Shown piece after piece: positions 33,829 to 42,447 of a stretch of DNA of 64,000 nucleotides (positions are counted from its first letter, which is position 1; the number at the start of each line of letters is the position of its first letter). Origin of the DNA: CAIKLP01 sp965279595 (lineage in GTDB: Bacteria > Bacteroidota > Bacteroidia > Sphingobacteriales > Sphingobacteriaceae); assembly GCA_965279595.1 (NCBI GenBank), contig OZ257246.1, positions 1,054,001 to 1,118,000 on the forward strand, in the 5' to 3' direction. Position numbers and translations under genes: made by a program. The notes beneath the pieces are model-generated. The model was not told the DNA's origin and made no database searches. It saw only the letters and a list, made by a program, of their open reading frames with translations.

Positions 33829-33862
33829 AACGAGGGGACATAGTAGTCCCCTCGTTTGTTTT
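33829..33862 (+). promoter_or_regulatory. GC-rich leader hairpin before rimP (possible attenuator)
   Basis: A perfect 11-bp stem (33829-33839 with 33846-33856; core acgaggggac/gtcccctcgt) with the loop atagta, followed by a T-rich tttgtttt, stands out in otherwise AT-rich DNA. It looks like an intrinsic terminator placed in the leader, 20 bases before the GTG of rimP, so it may act as an attenuator or as a terminator for the upstream rRNA methyltransferase. Confidence 0.65.
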
Positions 33863-33876
33863 ATAACCAGAATGAA

Positions 33877-34338
33877 GTGAGAATAGAAGAGCAACTTAAA
33901 ATATATGTTGATGAAGCCTTAATTGGTACTTCCATTTTTATCGTCGAATTAAAAGTATTGTCACAAAAAAAGGCAATTATCTTACTTGATGGTGATTTGG
34001 GAATTAAAATTGAAGACTGTGCAAAAGTGAGTAGATATATCAATCAGAAATTGGAAGAAGATAATTTGAATGATGCAATACATTCATTAGAAGTTTCTTC
34101 TCCAGGTGTTGATTATCCTTTAAAGTTTTCAAGGCAATATTCACAACATATTGGTCGAACTTTAGCAATGAAGTTGATTGATGGAAGTTTATTGGAAGGT
34201 GAATTACAATCAATAACTTCTGATAAAATAAGTATAGAAGAAAAGAAAAAAGAAAAAGGGAAAAAATTGGAATTGGTGAATAGAGAAATATCTTTTTCTG
34301 AAATTCAAGAAGCAAAGATTAGTATCACATTTAAATAA
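33877..34338 (+). CDS. rimP: Ribosome maturation factor RimP
   Basis: A 153-residue protein that assists assembly of the 30S subunit. Family landmarks are FIVELKVLSQKKAIILLDGDLGIKIEDCAKVSRYINQ and LEVSSPGVDYPLK (the SPGxDxPL motif), with a beta-barrel C-terminal part containing GSLLEGEL. The frame runs back to TTG 33856, but that codon falls in the leader hairpin; GTG 33877 begins MRIEEQLK, the usual N-terminus. It is the first gene of the rimP-nusA-infB cluster, 19 bases before nusA. Confidence 0.9.
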   Translation: MRIEEQLKIYVDEALIGTSIFIVELKVLSQKKAIILLDGDLGIKIEDCAKVSRYINQKLEEDNLNDAIHSLEVSSPGVDYPLKFSRQYSQHIGRTLAMKLIDGSLLEGELQSITSDKISIEEKKKEKGKKLELVNREISFSEIQEAKISITFK

Positions 34339-34357
34339 AGAAATAAAATAAATACAT

Positions 34358-35593
34358 ATGAATAATATCAATTTGATTGATTCCTTTCAAGAGTTTAAGG
34401 AATTCAAAAATATTGACAGGCCAACCATGATGAGTGTGTTGGAGGATGTTTTCAGAAGCATGTTGCGTAAAAAATATGGAACTGATGAAAACTGCGATAT
34501 CATTGTAAATACAGATAATGGTGACTTGGAAATTTGGAGATCACGAAGAGTGATGGAAGATGGTTTTTCTGAGGACGATGCCTTAGAAGTAGAAATTGCA
34601 GAAGCAAAATTGATTGATGCAGATTTAGAAGTTGGCGATGATGCAATTGAGTTAGTTACTTTAGAAAGTTTTGGTAGAAGAGCAATACTTGCTGCAAGAC
34701 AGACATTAGTTTCTAAAATTTTAGAATTAGAGAAAGATGAAGTTTTCAAAAAATATAAAGACAGAACTGGTGAAATTGTAACTGGTGAGGTTTATCAAGT
34801 TTGGAAAAAGGAAATGTTAATTATGGACGATGATGGTAATGAATTAATTTTACCAAAAACAGAGCAAATTCCAGCTGACTTTTTCAAAAAAGGTGAAACT
34901 GTAAAAGCTGCAGTTCTTCGTGTTGAGATGCAAAACAATAACCCAAGAATTATTATTTCTAGAACTTCACCTGAATTTTTAGAAAGATTATTTGAACAAG
35001 AAGTTCCTGAAGTTTTTGATGGTTTGATTACAATTAAAAAGATTGTTCGCGAACCAGGTGAGCGTGCTAAAGTAGCTGTAGAATCATATGATGATAGAAT
35101 TGATCCAGTTGGAGCTTGTGTGGGTATGAAAGGGTCAAGAATTCATGGTATAGTAAGAGAATTGAAGAATGAAAATATAGATGTTATCAACTATACCAAT
35201 AACTTGTCATTGTATATTCAGAGAGCGTTAAGCCCTGCGAAAATTACAAGCATTAAATTGGATGATGAAACTAAAAGAGCTTCAGTTTATTTGAAACCAG
35301 ATCAAGTTTCATTGGCAATTGGTAAAGGTGGTTACAACATTAAACTTGCCGGTAAATTAACTGGTTATGAAATTGATGTTTATCGTGAAAATGATGAAGA
35401 TGATGAGGATGTTGATTTAGATGAGTTTTCAGATGAAATTGAAAGCTGGGTTATTGATGAGTTAAAAGCCATTGGATGTGACACAGCAAAAAGCGTATTA
35501 GCCTTGTCTATTGAAGATATGGTAAAAAGAACAGACTTAGAAGAGGAAACAATTAAGGACGTCTTAAATATATTAAAGGCAGAGTTTGAATAA
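34358..35593 (+). CDS. nusA: Transcription termination/antitermination factor NusA
   Basis: A 411-residue NusA. It has the N-terminal RNA-polymerase-binding domain (DRPTMMSVLEDVFRSMLRKKYG), an S1 domain starting GEIVTGEVYQVWKKEMLI, and two KH domains with VGACVGMKGSRIHGIVRELKNENIDVI and SLAIGKGGYNIKLAGKLTGYEIDV. A short acidic tail (EDDEDVDLDEFSDEIESW) with one helix-hairpin-like repeat ends the protein, typical of Bacteroidota, without the long C-terminal repeats of E. coli. It controls pausing and termination. It follows rimP by 19 bases; a strong hairpin after its stop separates it from infB. Confidence 0.96.
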   Translation: MNNINLIDSFQEFKEFKNIDRPTMMSVLEDVFRSMLRKKYGTDENCDIIVNTDNGDLEIWRSRRVMEDGFSEDDALEVEIAEAKLIDADLEVGDDAIELVTLESFGRRAILAARQTLVSKILELEKDEVFKKYKDRTGEIVTGEVYQVWKKEMLIMDDDGNELILPKTEQIPADFFKKGETVKAAVLRVEMQNNNPRIIISRTSPEFLERLFEQEVPEVFDGLITIKKIVREPGERAKVAVESYDDRIDPVGACVGMKGSRIHGIVRELKNENIDVINYTNNLSLYIQRALSPAKITSIKLDDETKRASVYLKPDQVSLAIGKGGYNIKLAGKLTGYEIDVYRENDEDDEDVDLDEFSDEIESWVIDELKAIGCDTAKSVLALSIEDMVKRTDLEEETIKDVLNILKAEFE

Positions 35594-35596
35594 AAT

Positions 35597-35632
35597 AAAA
35601 GCCATTCTTTGAACAGGTAAAGAATGGCTTTT
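35597..35632 (+). terminator. Intrinsic terminator between nusA and infB
   Basis: A perfect 14-bp stem (aaaagccattcttt at 35597-35610 with aaagaatggctttt at 35619-35632) around an eight-base loop, ending in a T-run. It begins four bases after the nusA stop and lies 48 bases before infB. It should end or attenuate the rimP-nusA transcript. Confidence 0.85.
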
Positions 35633-35680
35633 TAGCATCAAATAGAAATAAAAACCGCATATTTGCACAAAAATTAATAA

Positions 35681-38600
35681 ATGTCAGAAGACAAAAAAAT
35701 AAATCTATTAAAAGCGGCTAAGGAATTTAACTTAAGCTTAGGCACTATTGTGGAACACTTTGGAAAGAAAGGTGTTGTAATAGACAATAAGCCTACAACT
35801 AAGTTAACAGAAGAGCAGTATTCGATTCTTATGAATGATTTTCAATTCGATAAATCAATCAAAGAAGAAGCGAAAAGTATTGCTATTGGTAAAATGCGTA
35901 GAGATGATGTAGTTGAGGTAACTCCTACTCCATCTTCCAAATCAATACCTGATTTAGATCAAGAAGATGAAATCTTAATTAAAAATGTTACTGCAAATGT
36001 AGAAGTACCTGTAGCAGTTGTTGAAGAAAAACCTGTTAAAGAAACAAAAAAAGAACCAGTTGCTCCTGTTACTGAAGAGATTGTTGAACCATCAACTTCA
36101 TCAGTAAAAATTGTAGGAAAAATTGACTTAGATAAAGTAAATTCAAAAACGCGTCCAGATAAGAAAACAAAATCTGAAAAGGTTGAAGAAAAAGCGGAGC
36201 GTGAAAAAACAAAAATAAAACCAACAAAAAAAGTAGAAGAAGTTAAGGTTGTAGTTGAAGAAAAAGTTGTTGAAGTAAAAAAAGAAATTCCTAAACCAGT
36301 TGAAGTTAAGGAAGAAGAAATTATTGTTGAGAAAAAACCAGAGGCTCCGAAAAAAGTGGAGAAGGTTGCAAAACCAGAGAAAGTAGAAGAAGTAAAGGTT
36401 AAGGCTCCGGAAGTAATTGAAAACGTTGAATCAGATGAAGCAGTAATAGATGATGAAGTTATTAGAGCAAAGGCACAAAAATTAACTGGTCCCAATATTA
36501 TTGGAACTATTGATTTATCTCAATTTGCCGCTAAGAAAAAAGCTACTCCAATTGCAAGTTCATCAGGAAATGCAGCTGACCAATCAAAGAAAAAGCGTAA
36601 ACGTAAAGAAGCACCAAAAACAAATACCCCACATATTAATAGTCCAGGAACTGGATCAGCAGCTAGCCAAAGACCGCCACACGTGCGATCAGCAGATGGA
36701 AGCAGACCTCCAGGTTCAGGTGAAAGAAGAAAACCATTTGTTAGAAATAATCCTAATACTCCAAAGGCAGAACCTACAGAGAAAGAAATTCAGGATCAAA
36801 TTAAAGCAACTTTAGCACGTTTAAGTGGCGCAGGAAAATCAAGTAAATTTGCACAGCGTACAAAAATGCGTCGTAATAAGAGAGATGATATTGCTGCAAA
36901 TGCTGAAGCCGCTGCGTTAGAACAAGAATTACAATCTAAAATATTAAAAGTTACTGAATTCGTTACTGCAAATGAGTTAGCAAAAATGATGGACGTTCCA
37001 GTAACTCAAGTTATTTCAACTTGTATGAGTTTGGGAATGTTCGTGTCAATCAATCAAAGATTAGATGCTGAAACATTAACAATTGTTGCTGATGAATTTG
37101 GATATGAAGTGCAGTTTATAAATGTAACTGAAGATCAAGAAGCTGAATTTATTGAAGCCGACAAACCTGAAGATTTATTATTCCGTGCGCCAATTGTTAC
37201 CGTAATGGGACATGTGGATCATGGTAAAACTTCGCTTCTAGACTTTGTAAGAAAGGCAAATGTAATTGCTGGTGAAGCTGGTGGAATTACACAACATATT
37301 GGTGCATATGAAGTACAATTAGAAAGTGGAAAGAAAATAACTTTCTTAGATACTCCAGGTCACGAAGCCTTTACAGCAATGCGTGCACGTGGTGCGAAAG
37401 TAACAGATATAGTAATTATTGTTATTGCTGCGGATGATAGTGTGATGCCTCAAACAAAAGAAGCAATCAACCATGCACAAGCTGCTGGTGTGCCAATTAT
37501 TTTCGCACTTAATAAAATTGATAAACCTGGAGCAAATCCAGATAGAGTGAGAGAGCAACTTTCTGCTATGAATATTTTAGTAGAAGAATGGGGTGGAAAA
37601 TATCAGTGTCAAGAAATTTCGGCAAAGTCTGGATTAAATGTTGATGTACTTTTAGAAAAAGTATTATTAGAAGCAGAAATCTTAGACTTAAAAGCAAATC
37701 CCAATAAGCATGCTGTAGGTACAGTAATTGAAGCTGCATTAGATAAAGGAAGAGGAATCGTTACTACCATCTTAGTTCAAGCAGGAACTTTAAAAGTTGG
37801 TGATCCAATTTTAGCAGGATGTTATAGTGGAAGAGTAAAAGCATTGTTTAATGAAAGAGGTGTGAAGATTGAGTCTGTTGGACCTTCTCAACCAATACAA
37901 GTTTTAGGTATGAATGGTGCACCTCAGGCAGGTGATAAATTTAATTCATTAGAGAGTGAAGTTGAAGCAAGAGAAATTGCAAACAAACGATTACAATTAC
38001 AACGTGAACAAGGTATTCGTACACAGAAACATATTACTTTAGATGAAATTGGTCGTCGTTTAGCAATTGGAAACTTTAAAGAGTTAAATATAATTGTGAA
38101 AGGTGATGTGGATGGTTCAATCGAGGCATTATCTGATTCATTGTTGAAATTATCAACTGCAGAAATCCAAATTAATATCATTCATAAATCAGTTGGGCAA
38201 ATTTCAGAATCCGATGTATTGTTAGCTTCTGCTTCTGATGCAATTATTATTGGTTTCCAAGTTAGGCCTTCTTTAAATGCTCGTAAATTAGCTGAACAGG
38301 AACAAATTGATATTCGTATGTATTCAATTATATATGATGCAATCAATGAAATTAAATCAGCAATGGAAGGTATGTTGGCTCCTCAATTTGAAGAGAAAGT
38401 TGTTGCCAATGTTGAAATTCGTGAAACGTTTAAAATTACTAAAGTAGGTACAATCGCAGGTTGTATGGTTCTTGATGGTAAGATTAATCGAAACAATAAA
38501 ATTAGAATTATTAGAGATGGTGTTGTGATTCATACAGGTGAATTGGCATCTTTGAAACGTTTCAAAGATGATGTGAAAGATGTAGCAACTAACTATGAGT

Positions 38601-38692
38601 GCGGATTGAATATTCAAAACTTTAATGATATTGAAGTAGGTGATATTGTTGAAGCTTTTGAACAAGTTGAAGTCAAACGTAAATTAGCTTAA
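35681..38692 (+). CDS. infB: Translation initiation factor IF-2
   Basis: A 1003-residue GTPase that places initiator tRNA on the ribosome. A long, charged, low-complexity N-terminal region (about 50-430; VKETKKEPV-like Lys/Glu/Val repeats) precedes the IF2_N helix and the G domain: GHVDHGKTS (510-518), DTPGHEAF (557-564) and NKID (611-614). Domains II-IV follow, with KGRGIVTTILVQAG and a C-terminal VEVKRKLA. The N-terminus MSEDKKINLLKAAKEFNLS is the usual IF2N domain. It has a near-consensus box CATATTTG shortly upstream, and a terminator separates it from nusA, so some separate transcription is likely. Confidence 0.97.
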   Translation: MSEDKKINLLKAAKEFNLSLGTIVEHFGKKGVVIDNKPTTKLTEEQYSILMNDFQFDKSIKEEAKSIAIGKMRRDDVVEVTPTPSSKSIPDLDQEDEILIKNVTANVEVPVAVVEEKPVKETKKEPVAPVTEEIVEPSTSSVKIVGKIDLDKVNSKTRPDKKTKSEKVEEKAEREKTKIKPTKKVEEVKVVVEEKVVEVKKEIPKPVEVKEEEIIVEKKPEAPKKVEKVAKPEKVEEVKVKAPEVIENVESDEAVIDDEVIRAKAQKLTGPNIIGTIDLSQFAAKKKATPIASSSGNAADQSKKKRKRKEAPKTNTPHINSPGTGSAASQRPPHVRSADGSRPPGSGERRKPFVRNNPNTPKAEPTEKEIQDQIKATLARLSGAGKSSKFAQRTKMRRNKRDDIAANAEAAALEQELQSKILKVTEFVTANELAKMMDVPVTQVISTCMSLGMFVSINQRLDAETLTIVADEFGYEVQFINVTEDQEAEFIEADKPEDLLFRAPIVTVMGHVDHGKTSLLDFVRKANVIAGEAGGITQHIGAYEVQLESGKKITFLDTPGHEAFTAMRARGAKVTDIVIIVIAADDSVMPQTKEAINHAQAAGVPIIFALNKIDKPGANPDRVREQLSAMNILVEEWGGKYQCQEISAKSGLNVDVLLEKVLLEAEILDLKANPNKHAVGTVIEAALDKGRGIVTTILVQAGTLKVGDPILAGCYSGRVKALFNERGVKIESVGPSQPIQVLGMNGAPQAGDKFNSLESEVEAREIANKRLQLQREQGIRTQKHITLDEIGRRLAIGNFKELNIIVKGDVDGSIEALSDSLLKLSTAEIQINIIHKSVGQISESDVLLASASDAIIIGFQVRPSLNARKLAEQEQIDIRMYSIIYDAINEIKSAMEGMLAPQFEEKVVANVEIRETFKITKVGTIAGCMVLDGKINRNNKIRIIRDGVVIHTGELASLKRFKDDVKDVATNYECGLNIQNFNDIEVGDIVEAFEQVEVKRKLA

Positions 38693-38708
38693 AGAAATAC
38701 ATTTTATG

Positions 38709-38738
38709 AAAAGCTCCGATTTATCGGGGCTTTTTTTT
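38709..38738 (+). terminator. Intrinsic terminator after infB
   Basis: The arms aaaagctccga (38709-38719) and tcggggctttt (38724-38734) pair with one wobble around a four-base loop and are followed by a run of T. It ends the infB transcript before the O-antigen ligase gene. Confidence 0.85.
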
Positions 38739-38748
38739 ATTTTAGATT

Positions 38749-39969
38749 ATGCTAAACAAATTCCCATTTCATAAAGCTCATGTTTTTTTTATTTGCATGG
38801 TAATTGTCGGTGTATTTTTTGCACCTGCAATTAATAGTATTGGGATGGGTTTGTTAGTTATTAATTGGCTTGTTGAAGGTGACTTAAAATCAAAGTGGAA
38901 TAAATTAGTTCAATCCAAAATATTTTGGGTTTTACTAAGTGTTTTTTTTATTCATCTCATAGGTTTAATTTATACAAGCAATTTTCAATATGCTTTAAAG
39001 GATTTAAAAATTAAGCTACCAATTTTCATTTTACCTTTTGTATTTATTAGCAGCAAGCAATTATCTGAATCAGAATTTAAAGTTGTTTTGAAGACATTAA
39101 TTTTTACTGCTTTAGTTTCTTCATTCTATGCATTTTATATTTATTGGAAATATTTTGGGAATGAAATTACTGAGTTAAGAAATATATCAACTTTTATGTC
39201 TCATATAAGGTTGGGCTTATTCAATTGCTTTGCAGCTTTTTCATGTATTTATTTGATAGCAAAAAATAATTGGAAGCAATTATCTTTTACAAATTTGATT
39301 TGGTTTTCAATTGCTATTTGGATGTTTGCCTTTAATGGTATTATGGGAACAAGAATGGGAATTTTAGTATTTTTTATTTTAATAGCAATTGGATGTTTTT
39401 ATGTTATTATAAAACAAAAAAAGTTATGGTTGACAGCAATTTTAATTTTGTTTGTTTTTGGTTTGCCAATAGCATCCTATTTCGGAATACCTGCAATTAA
39501 ACAAAGAGCAGATGAAGTAGTATCTGAAGTAAATAATTACAGAAAAGGTGGAAGTGCAAATGGACAATCCATTGGTCAAAGATTTGTTTATTGGAAAGTT
39601 GGAGTTGAAATTTTTAAATCCGCTCCAATAATTGGAATAGGAACAGGTGATGTAGAAGATGCTTATAATAATTATTATTTAGCGCACCCAAATTTGATTG
39701 ATAAGGAATATCAACATAGAGCACATAATCAGTTTTTAACTATTGCTTTAACCTTTGGAATAATTGGTTTGCTAGTTTTTATTTATGCAATTGTGTATCC
39801 GATTTTTTGGAATAAGAAATACTTGGATTATTTTTATGTGATCTTTTTTGTAGCATTTCTATTGTCAATAACTATGGAAGACACCATTGAAACACAAGCT
39901 GGCGTTACTTTTTACGCATTTTTTAATTGTTTGTTTTTATTTGCAAAGCCGAATGAATGGCTAGATTAA
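38749..39969 (+). CDS. O-antigen ligase/polymerase-family membrane protein (Wzy_C)
   Basis: A 406-residue polytopic protein with about eleven hydrophobic segments and one large hydrophilic loop (about residues 255-330) containing IGIGTGDVEDAY and HRAHNQFLTIALTFGIIGLL, the Wzy_C-like His-containing signature of O-antigen ligases. It probably joins or polymerises lipid-linked glycans on the periplasmic face; ligase and polymerase cannot be told apart by sequence. It faces three glycosyltransferase genes and its stop overlaps the first of them by four bases, a context that fits surface polysaccharide or lipopolysaccharide synthesis. Confidence 0.78.
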   Translation: MLNKFPFHKAHVFFICMVIVGVFFAPAINSIGMGLLVINWLVEGDLKSKWNKLVQSKIFWVLLSVFFIHLIGLIYTSNFQYALKDLKIKLPIFILPFVFISSKQLSESEFKVVLKTLIFTALVSSFYAFYIYWKYFGNEITELRNISTFMSHIRLGLFNCFAAFSCIYLIAKNNWKQLSFTNLIWFSIAIWMFAFNGIMGTRMGILVFFILIAIGCFYVIIKQKKLWLTAILILFVFGLPIASYFGIPAIKQRADEVVSEVNNYRKGGSANGQSIGQRFVYWKVGVEIFKSAPIIGIGTGDVEDAYNNYYLAHPNLIDKEYQHRAHNQFLTIALTFGIIGLLVFIYAIVYPIFWNKKYLDYFYVIFFVAFLLSITMEDTIETQAGVTFYAFFNCLFLFAKPNEWLD

Positions 39970-40751
39970 AAGTATTTGTCTAAGCCATTTGCACAAGAAG
40001 TAATTTCTTCCACAATAGTATTCTCCAATATTTCATCATTTACACTTAATGCTGATTTTGAATTTTCAGGATGATAAATATGAAATGCAATCCCTCCAAA
40101 TTTTAAAGTTTTTCCAAATATCTTTGAATTAATAAAACGCATAGCTAGTTCACTATCTTCTCTACCCCATCCAACCATTGCTTCATTATATCCATTTACT
40201 TTAATAAAATCTTCTTTCCAAAAAGACATATTGCATCCCCTAATTTTCATAGGGTCTTTTATTTTCCCACCAAAAAATATTTGTAACAATGTTATATGTA
40301 AAGCATTTAATCTATTTGTAATTCCATTTGAAAAAAATGAAAGTTTTATAGACTTAGAAATTAGTATTTGCGAAGACTTGGTTTGATTAATCAATACTCT
40401 GCTTCCTTTAATGTATCTTCTTTTTTCAGCAATTCTTAAATGATCTTTGATGAATTTTTTGTGAAGAATTAAATCTCCATCAATTTGAATTATATAGTCC
40501 GCACTTGAATTGGCAATTGCTTTATTTCTAATTTGTGATAATTGAAAACCATTATCAGGATGCCAAACATGAATAAGCGGGATGGAAAATAATACTTGAT
40601 ATTTTTGAATCAAATCTTTGGTGTCCGATCTTGAACCGTCATCTGCAATGATAATTTCATCTGTAAGCACTTCTTGAGCCAATACACTTTGCAAACATAA
40701 TTCTAATGCCTCTTTCCAATTATAAGTAGCAATAATTAATGCAGACTTCAT
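39966..40751 (-). CDS. Family 2 glycosyltransferase with galactosyltransferase-type C-terminal domain
   Basis: A 261-residue GT-A enzyme. It has the nucleotide-sugar motif IIADDGSRSDT (34-44), the metal-binding DGD (Asp91, Asp93), and in the C-terminal half GWGREDSELAMRF (194-206), typical of the glyco_transf_7C domain, in which the ED pair contacts the acceptor. No membrane segment is obvious. It is the last of three genes that each overlap the next by four bases and probably adds a sugar to lipid A core or another surface glycan. Donor and linkage are unknown. Confidence 0.85.
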   Translation of the reverse strand: MKSALIIATYNWKEALELCLQSVLAQEVLTDEIIIADDGSRSDTKDLIQKYQVLFSIPLIHVWHPDNGFQLSQIRNKAIANSSADYIIQIDGDLILHKKFIKDHLRIAEKRRYIKGSRVLINQTKSSQILISKSIKLSFFSNGITNRLNALHITLLQIFFGGKIKDPMKIRGCNMSFWKEDFIKVNGYNEAMVGWGREDSELAMRFINSKIFGKTLKFGGIAFHIYHPENSKSALSVNDEILENTIVEEITSCANGLDKYF

Positions 40752-41512
40752 TTGTTTTTAGTTTGCTGAAGTTGATAATGCGTAAAATATTTAATGAAGA
40801 TAGAATAGGCTGCAGTGTAGGCTATGAAGAAACCATATGCACCATCTAAAAATCCTTTGTTAATAATATAGTCTTTGATGAATCTAAAAAACGGACTAAA
40901 AATAATTTTTGACCAATTTGCTGGCTTATTAGAATTGAATAAATGAATGCCAGCAAGTTTTCCATAATGAACAGATTTTTCAATATGATTAAAGATGGAA
41001 GTATAAGAGTAGTGTAATAAATCACCTTTTATAAAGTTAACTTTTTCATCATTAATGGAAAGTGATTCATGAACTTCTTCATTATTCCAATTCACTTTAT
41101 TTTTATCAAAAAGCCTTACTTTTCTGTCTGGGTACCATCCACTGTGTTTTATCCATTTGCCACAATAATTAGTTAATCTATTGATTGAATAGGCTCCATT
41201 CAAATTCGATTTAATTGACAATATTGATTCTAATAATTCGCTTGATACTTCTTCATCTGCATCAATAGAAAAAATGTAATTGTTAGTTGCTAATTGATTG
41301 CCAATATTTTTTGTGTTTCCGTATCCTTTCCATTCTTGATAAATAAATTTTACTTTATGTTTTTCGCAAATTTCCTTTGTACGATCTGTACTTCCTGAAT
41401 CGATAACAATTATTTCTTCAGCAAAAGGTAATAGGGATAATATACAACGCTCAATATTTAATTCTTCATTAAGCGTAATGATTACGGCAGATATATTATT
41501 ATTTTTTGTCAT
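40748..41512 (-). CDS. Family 2 glycosyltransferase (WaaE/KdtX-like)
   Basis: A 254-residue GT-A enzyme. The motifs are IDSGSTDRT (38-45) and the DxD metal site SIDADEE (82-88). The central HSGWYPDRKVRLFDK is a strong signature of the WaaE/KdtX group that adds glucose to the inner core of lipopolysaccharide. A hydrophobic C-terminal region (PFFRFIKDYIINKGFLDGAYGFFIAYTAAYSIF) suggests membrane association. It overlaps both neighbouring glycosyltransferase genes by four bases. Confidence 0.85.
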   Translation of the reverse strand: MTKNNNISAVIITLNEELNIERCILSLLPFAEEIIVIDSGSTDRTKEICEKHKVKFIYQEWKGYGNTKNIGNQLATNNYIFSIDADEEVSSELLESILSIKSNLNGAYSINRLTNYCGKWIKHSGWYPDRKVRLFDKNKVNWNNEEVHESLSINDEKVNFIKGDLLHYSYTSIFNHIEKSVHYGKLAGIHLFNSNKPANWSKIIFSPFFRFIKDYIINKGFLDGAYGFFIAYTAAYSIFIKYFTHYQLQQTKNK

Positions 41513-42381
41513 TTAATAATTCGATAATTTTTATATTCCCCTAATCTTATTCCAGTGAAACGCTCTATGACTCTTGAAACCCTATGCTTAAATTTCATTC
41601 TTTTTTTTGATGGGTCAAATGTGAATTTCCAATTGATTGCATTTATTCTATTTTGCATAACCTTTGGATGTGTAAACTCAAATTTGTCAACACCATCTAT
41701 CATCGAATAATCAAATTCATTTACATCTGGAATATTTTTATTCATCCATTCATCACTATGCCAAAGTTTATTAAAACTTGCAATCTTAGCTTGTTGTTTG
41801 CTTGGATGTTTTACCCAACCATAATGATAAATTGTTGCATCAATTTTTTTAACATTTAATTTTCGACCTTCAATTCTAAAACCTTGAGCATCTTTAAATG
41901 AGTTTATGTTTTTATTATTTCTAATTACTCGTATTTCATTCCTATACCAGCGTCTTGAATTGCCAATAAAATCATATGATCCATAAAAATGTAAATAATC
42001 AAATAACAAACCCTCTACTTTTTTATTTGAAAGATTATCCTCCATTGCTTTTTGAATAATTGGAAGGTATTTTTCATGAACACATTCATCGCCTTGAATA
42101 TAAAAACACCAATCTGTATTTGTACTGATTGAATTAAATGCTTTGTCTGTTTCTAATGCAAGTACTCTGCCTCCTTCACGTAAGCTATCATCCCAAACGG
42201 TATGAATTATTTTTATTTTATTTGAATTGATTGATTGAATGAGCTGCTCCGTTTCATCTTCTGATTGTCCAATCGCAACAACAAATTCATCACAAATTGG
42301 AAGTATTGATGTTATTGCTTCAATAATTGGATAGTCGTATTTTATCGCATTTCTAATAAAGGTAAAGCCAGTTACTTTCAT
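41509..42381 (-). CDS. Glycosyltransferase, GT2-like
   Basis: A 290-residue protein. The N-terminal half resembles GT-A transferases: VAIGQSEDETEQLI replaces the usual DGSTD segment and IQGDE (95-99) is the likely metal-binding motif. The C-terminal half has IYHYGWVKHP, found in related Bacteroidota glycosyltransferases of the same kind of cluster (from memory). It heads the three-gene minus-strand unit with four-base overlaps. Assignment to surface glycan assembly rests mainly on neighbours; donor and acceptor are unknown. Confidence 0.75.
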   Translation of the reverse strand: MKVTGFTFIRNAIKYDYPIIEAITSILPICDEFVVAIGQSEDETEQLIQSINSNKIKIIHTVWDDSLREGGRVLALETDKAFNSISTNTDWCFYIQGDECVHEKYLPIIQKAMEDNLSNKKVEGLLFDYLHFYGSYDFIGNSRRWYRNEIRVIRNNKNINSFKDAQGFRIEGRKLNVKKIDATIYHYGWVKHPSKQQAKIASFNKLWHSDEWMNKNIPDVNEFDYSMIDGVDKFEFTHPKVMQNRINAINWKFTFDPSKKRMKFKHRVSRVIERFTGIRLGEYKNYRIIK

Positions 42382-42447
42382 AATTGTGAATGTTTTTATG
42401 CGATAGCTATAATATTTTGTTTATTTGTGGCTAATTTACTTAAATCA

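Noticed and set aside
35959..36495. Long Ser/Thr/Phe-rich reading frame opposite infB
   Set aside because: It mirrors the Lys/Glu-rich low-complexity region of IF-2 on the other strand; composition is an artefact and there is no start context.
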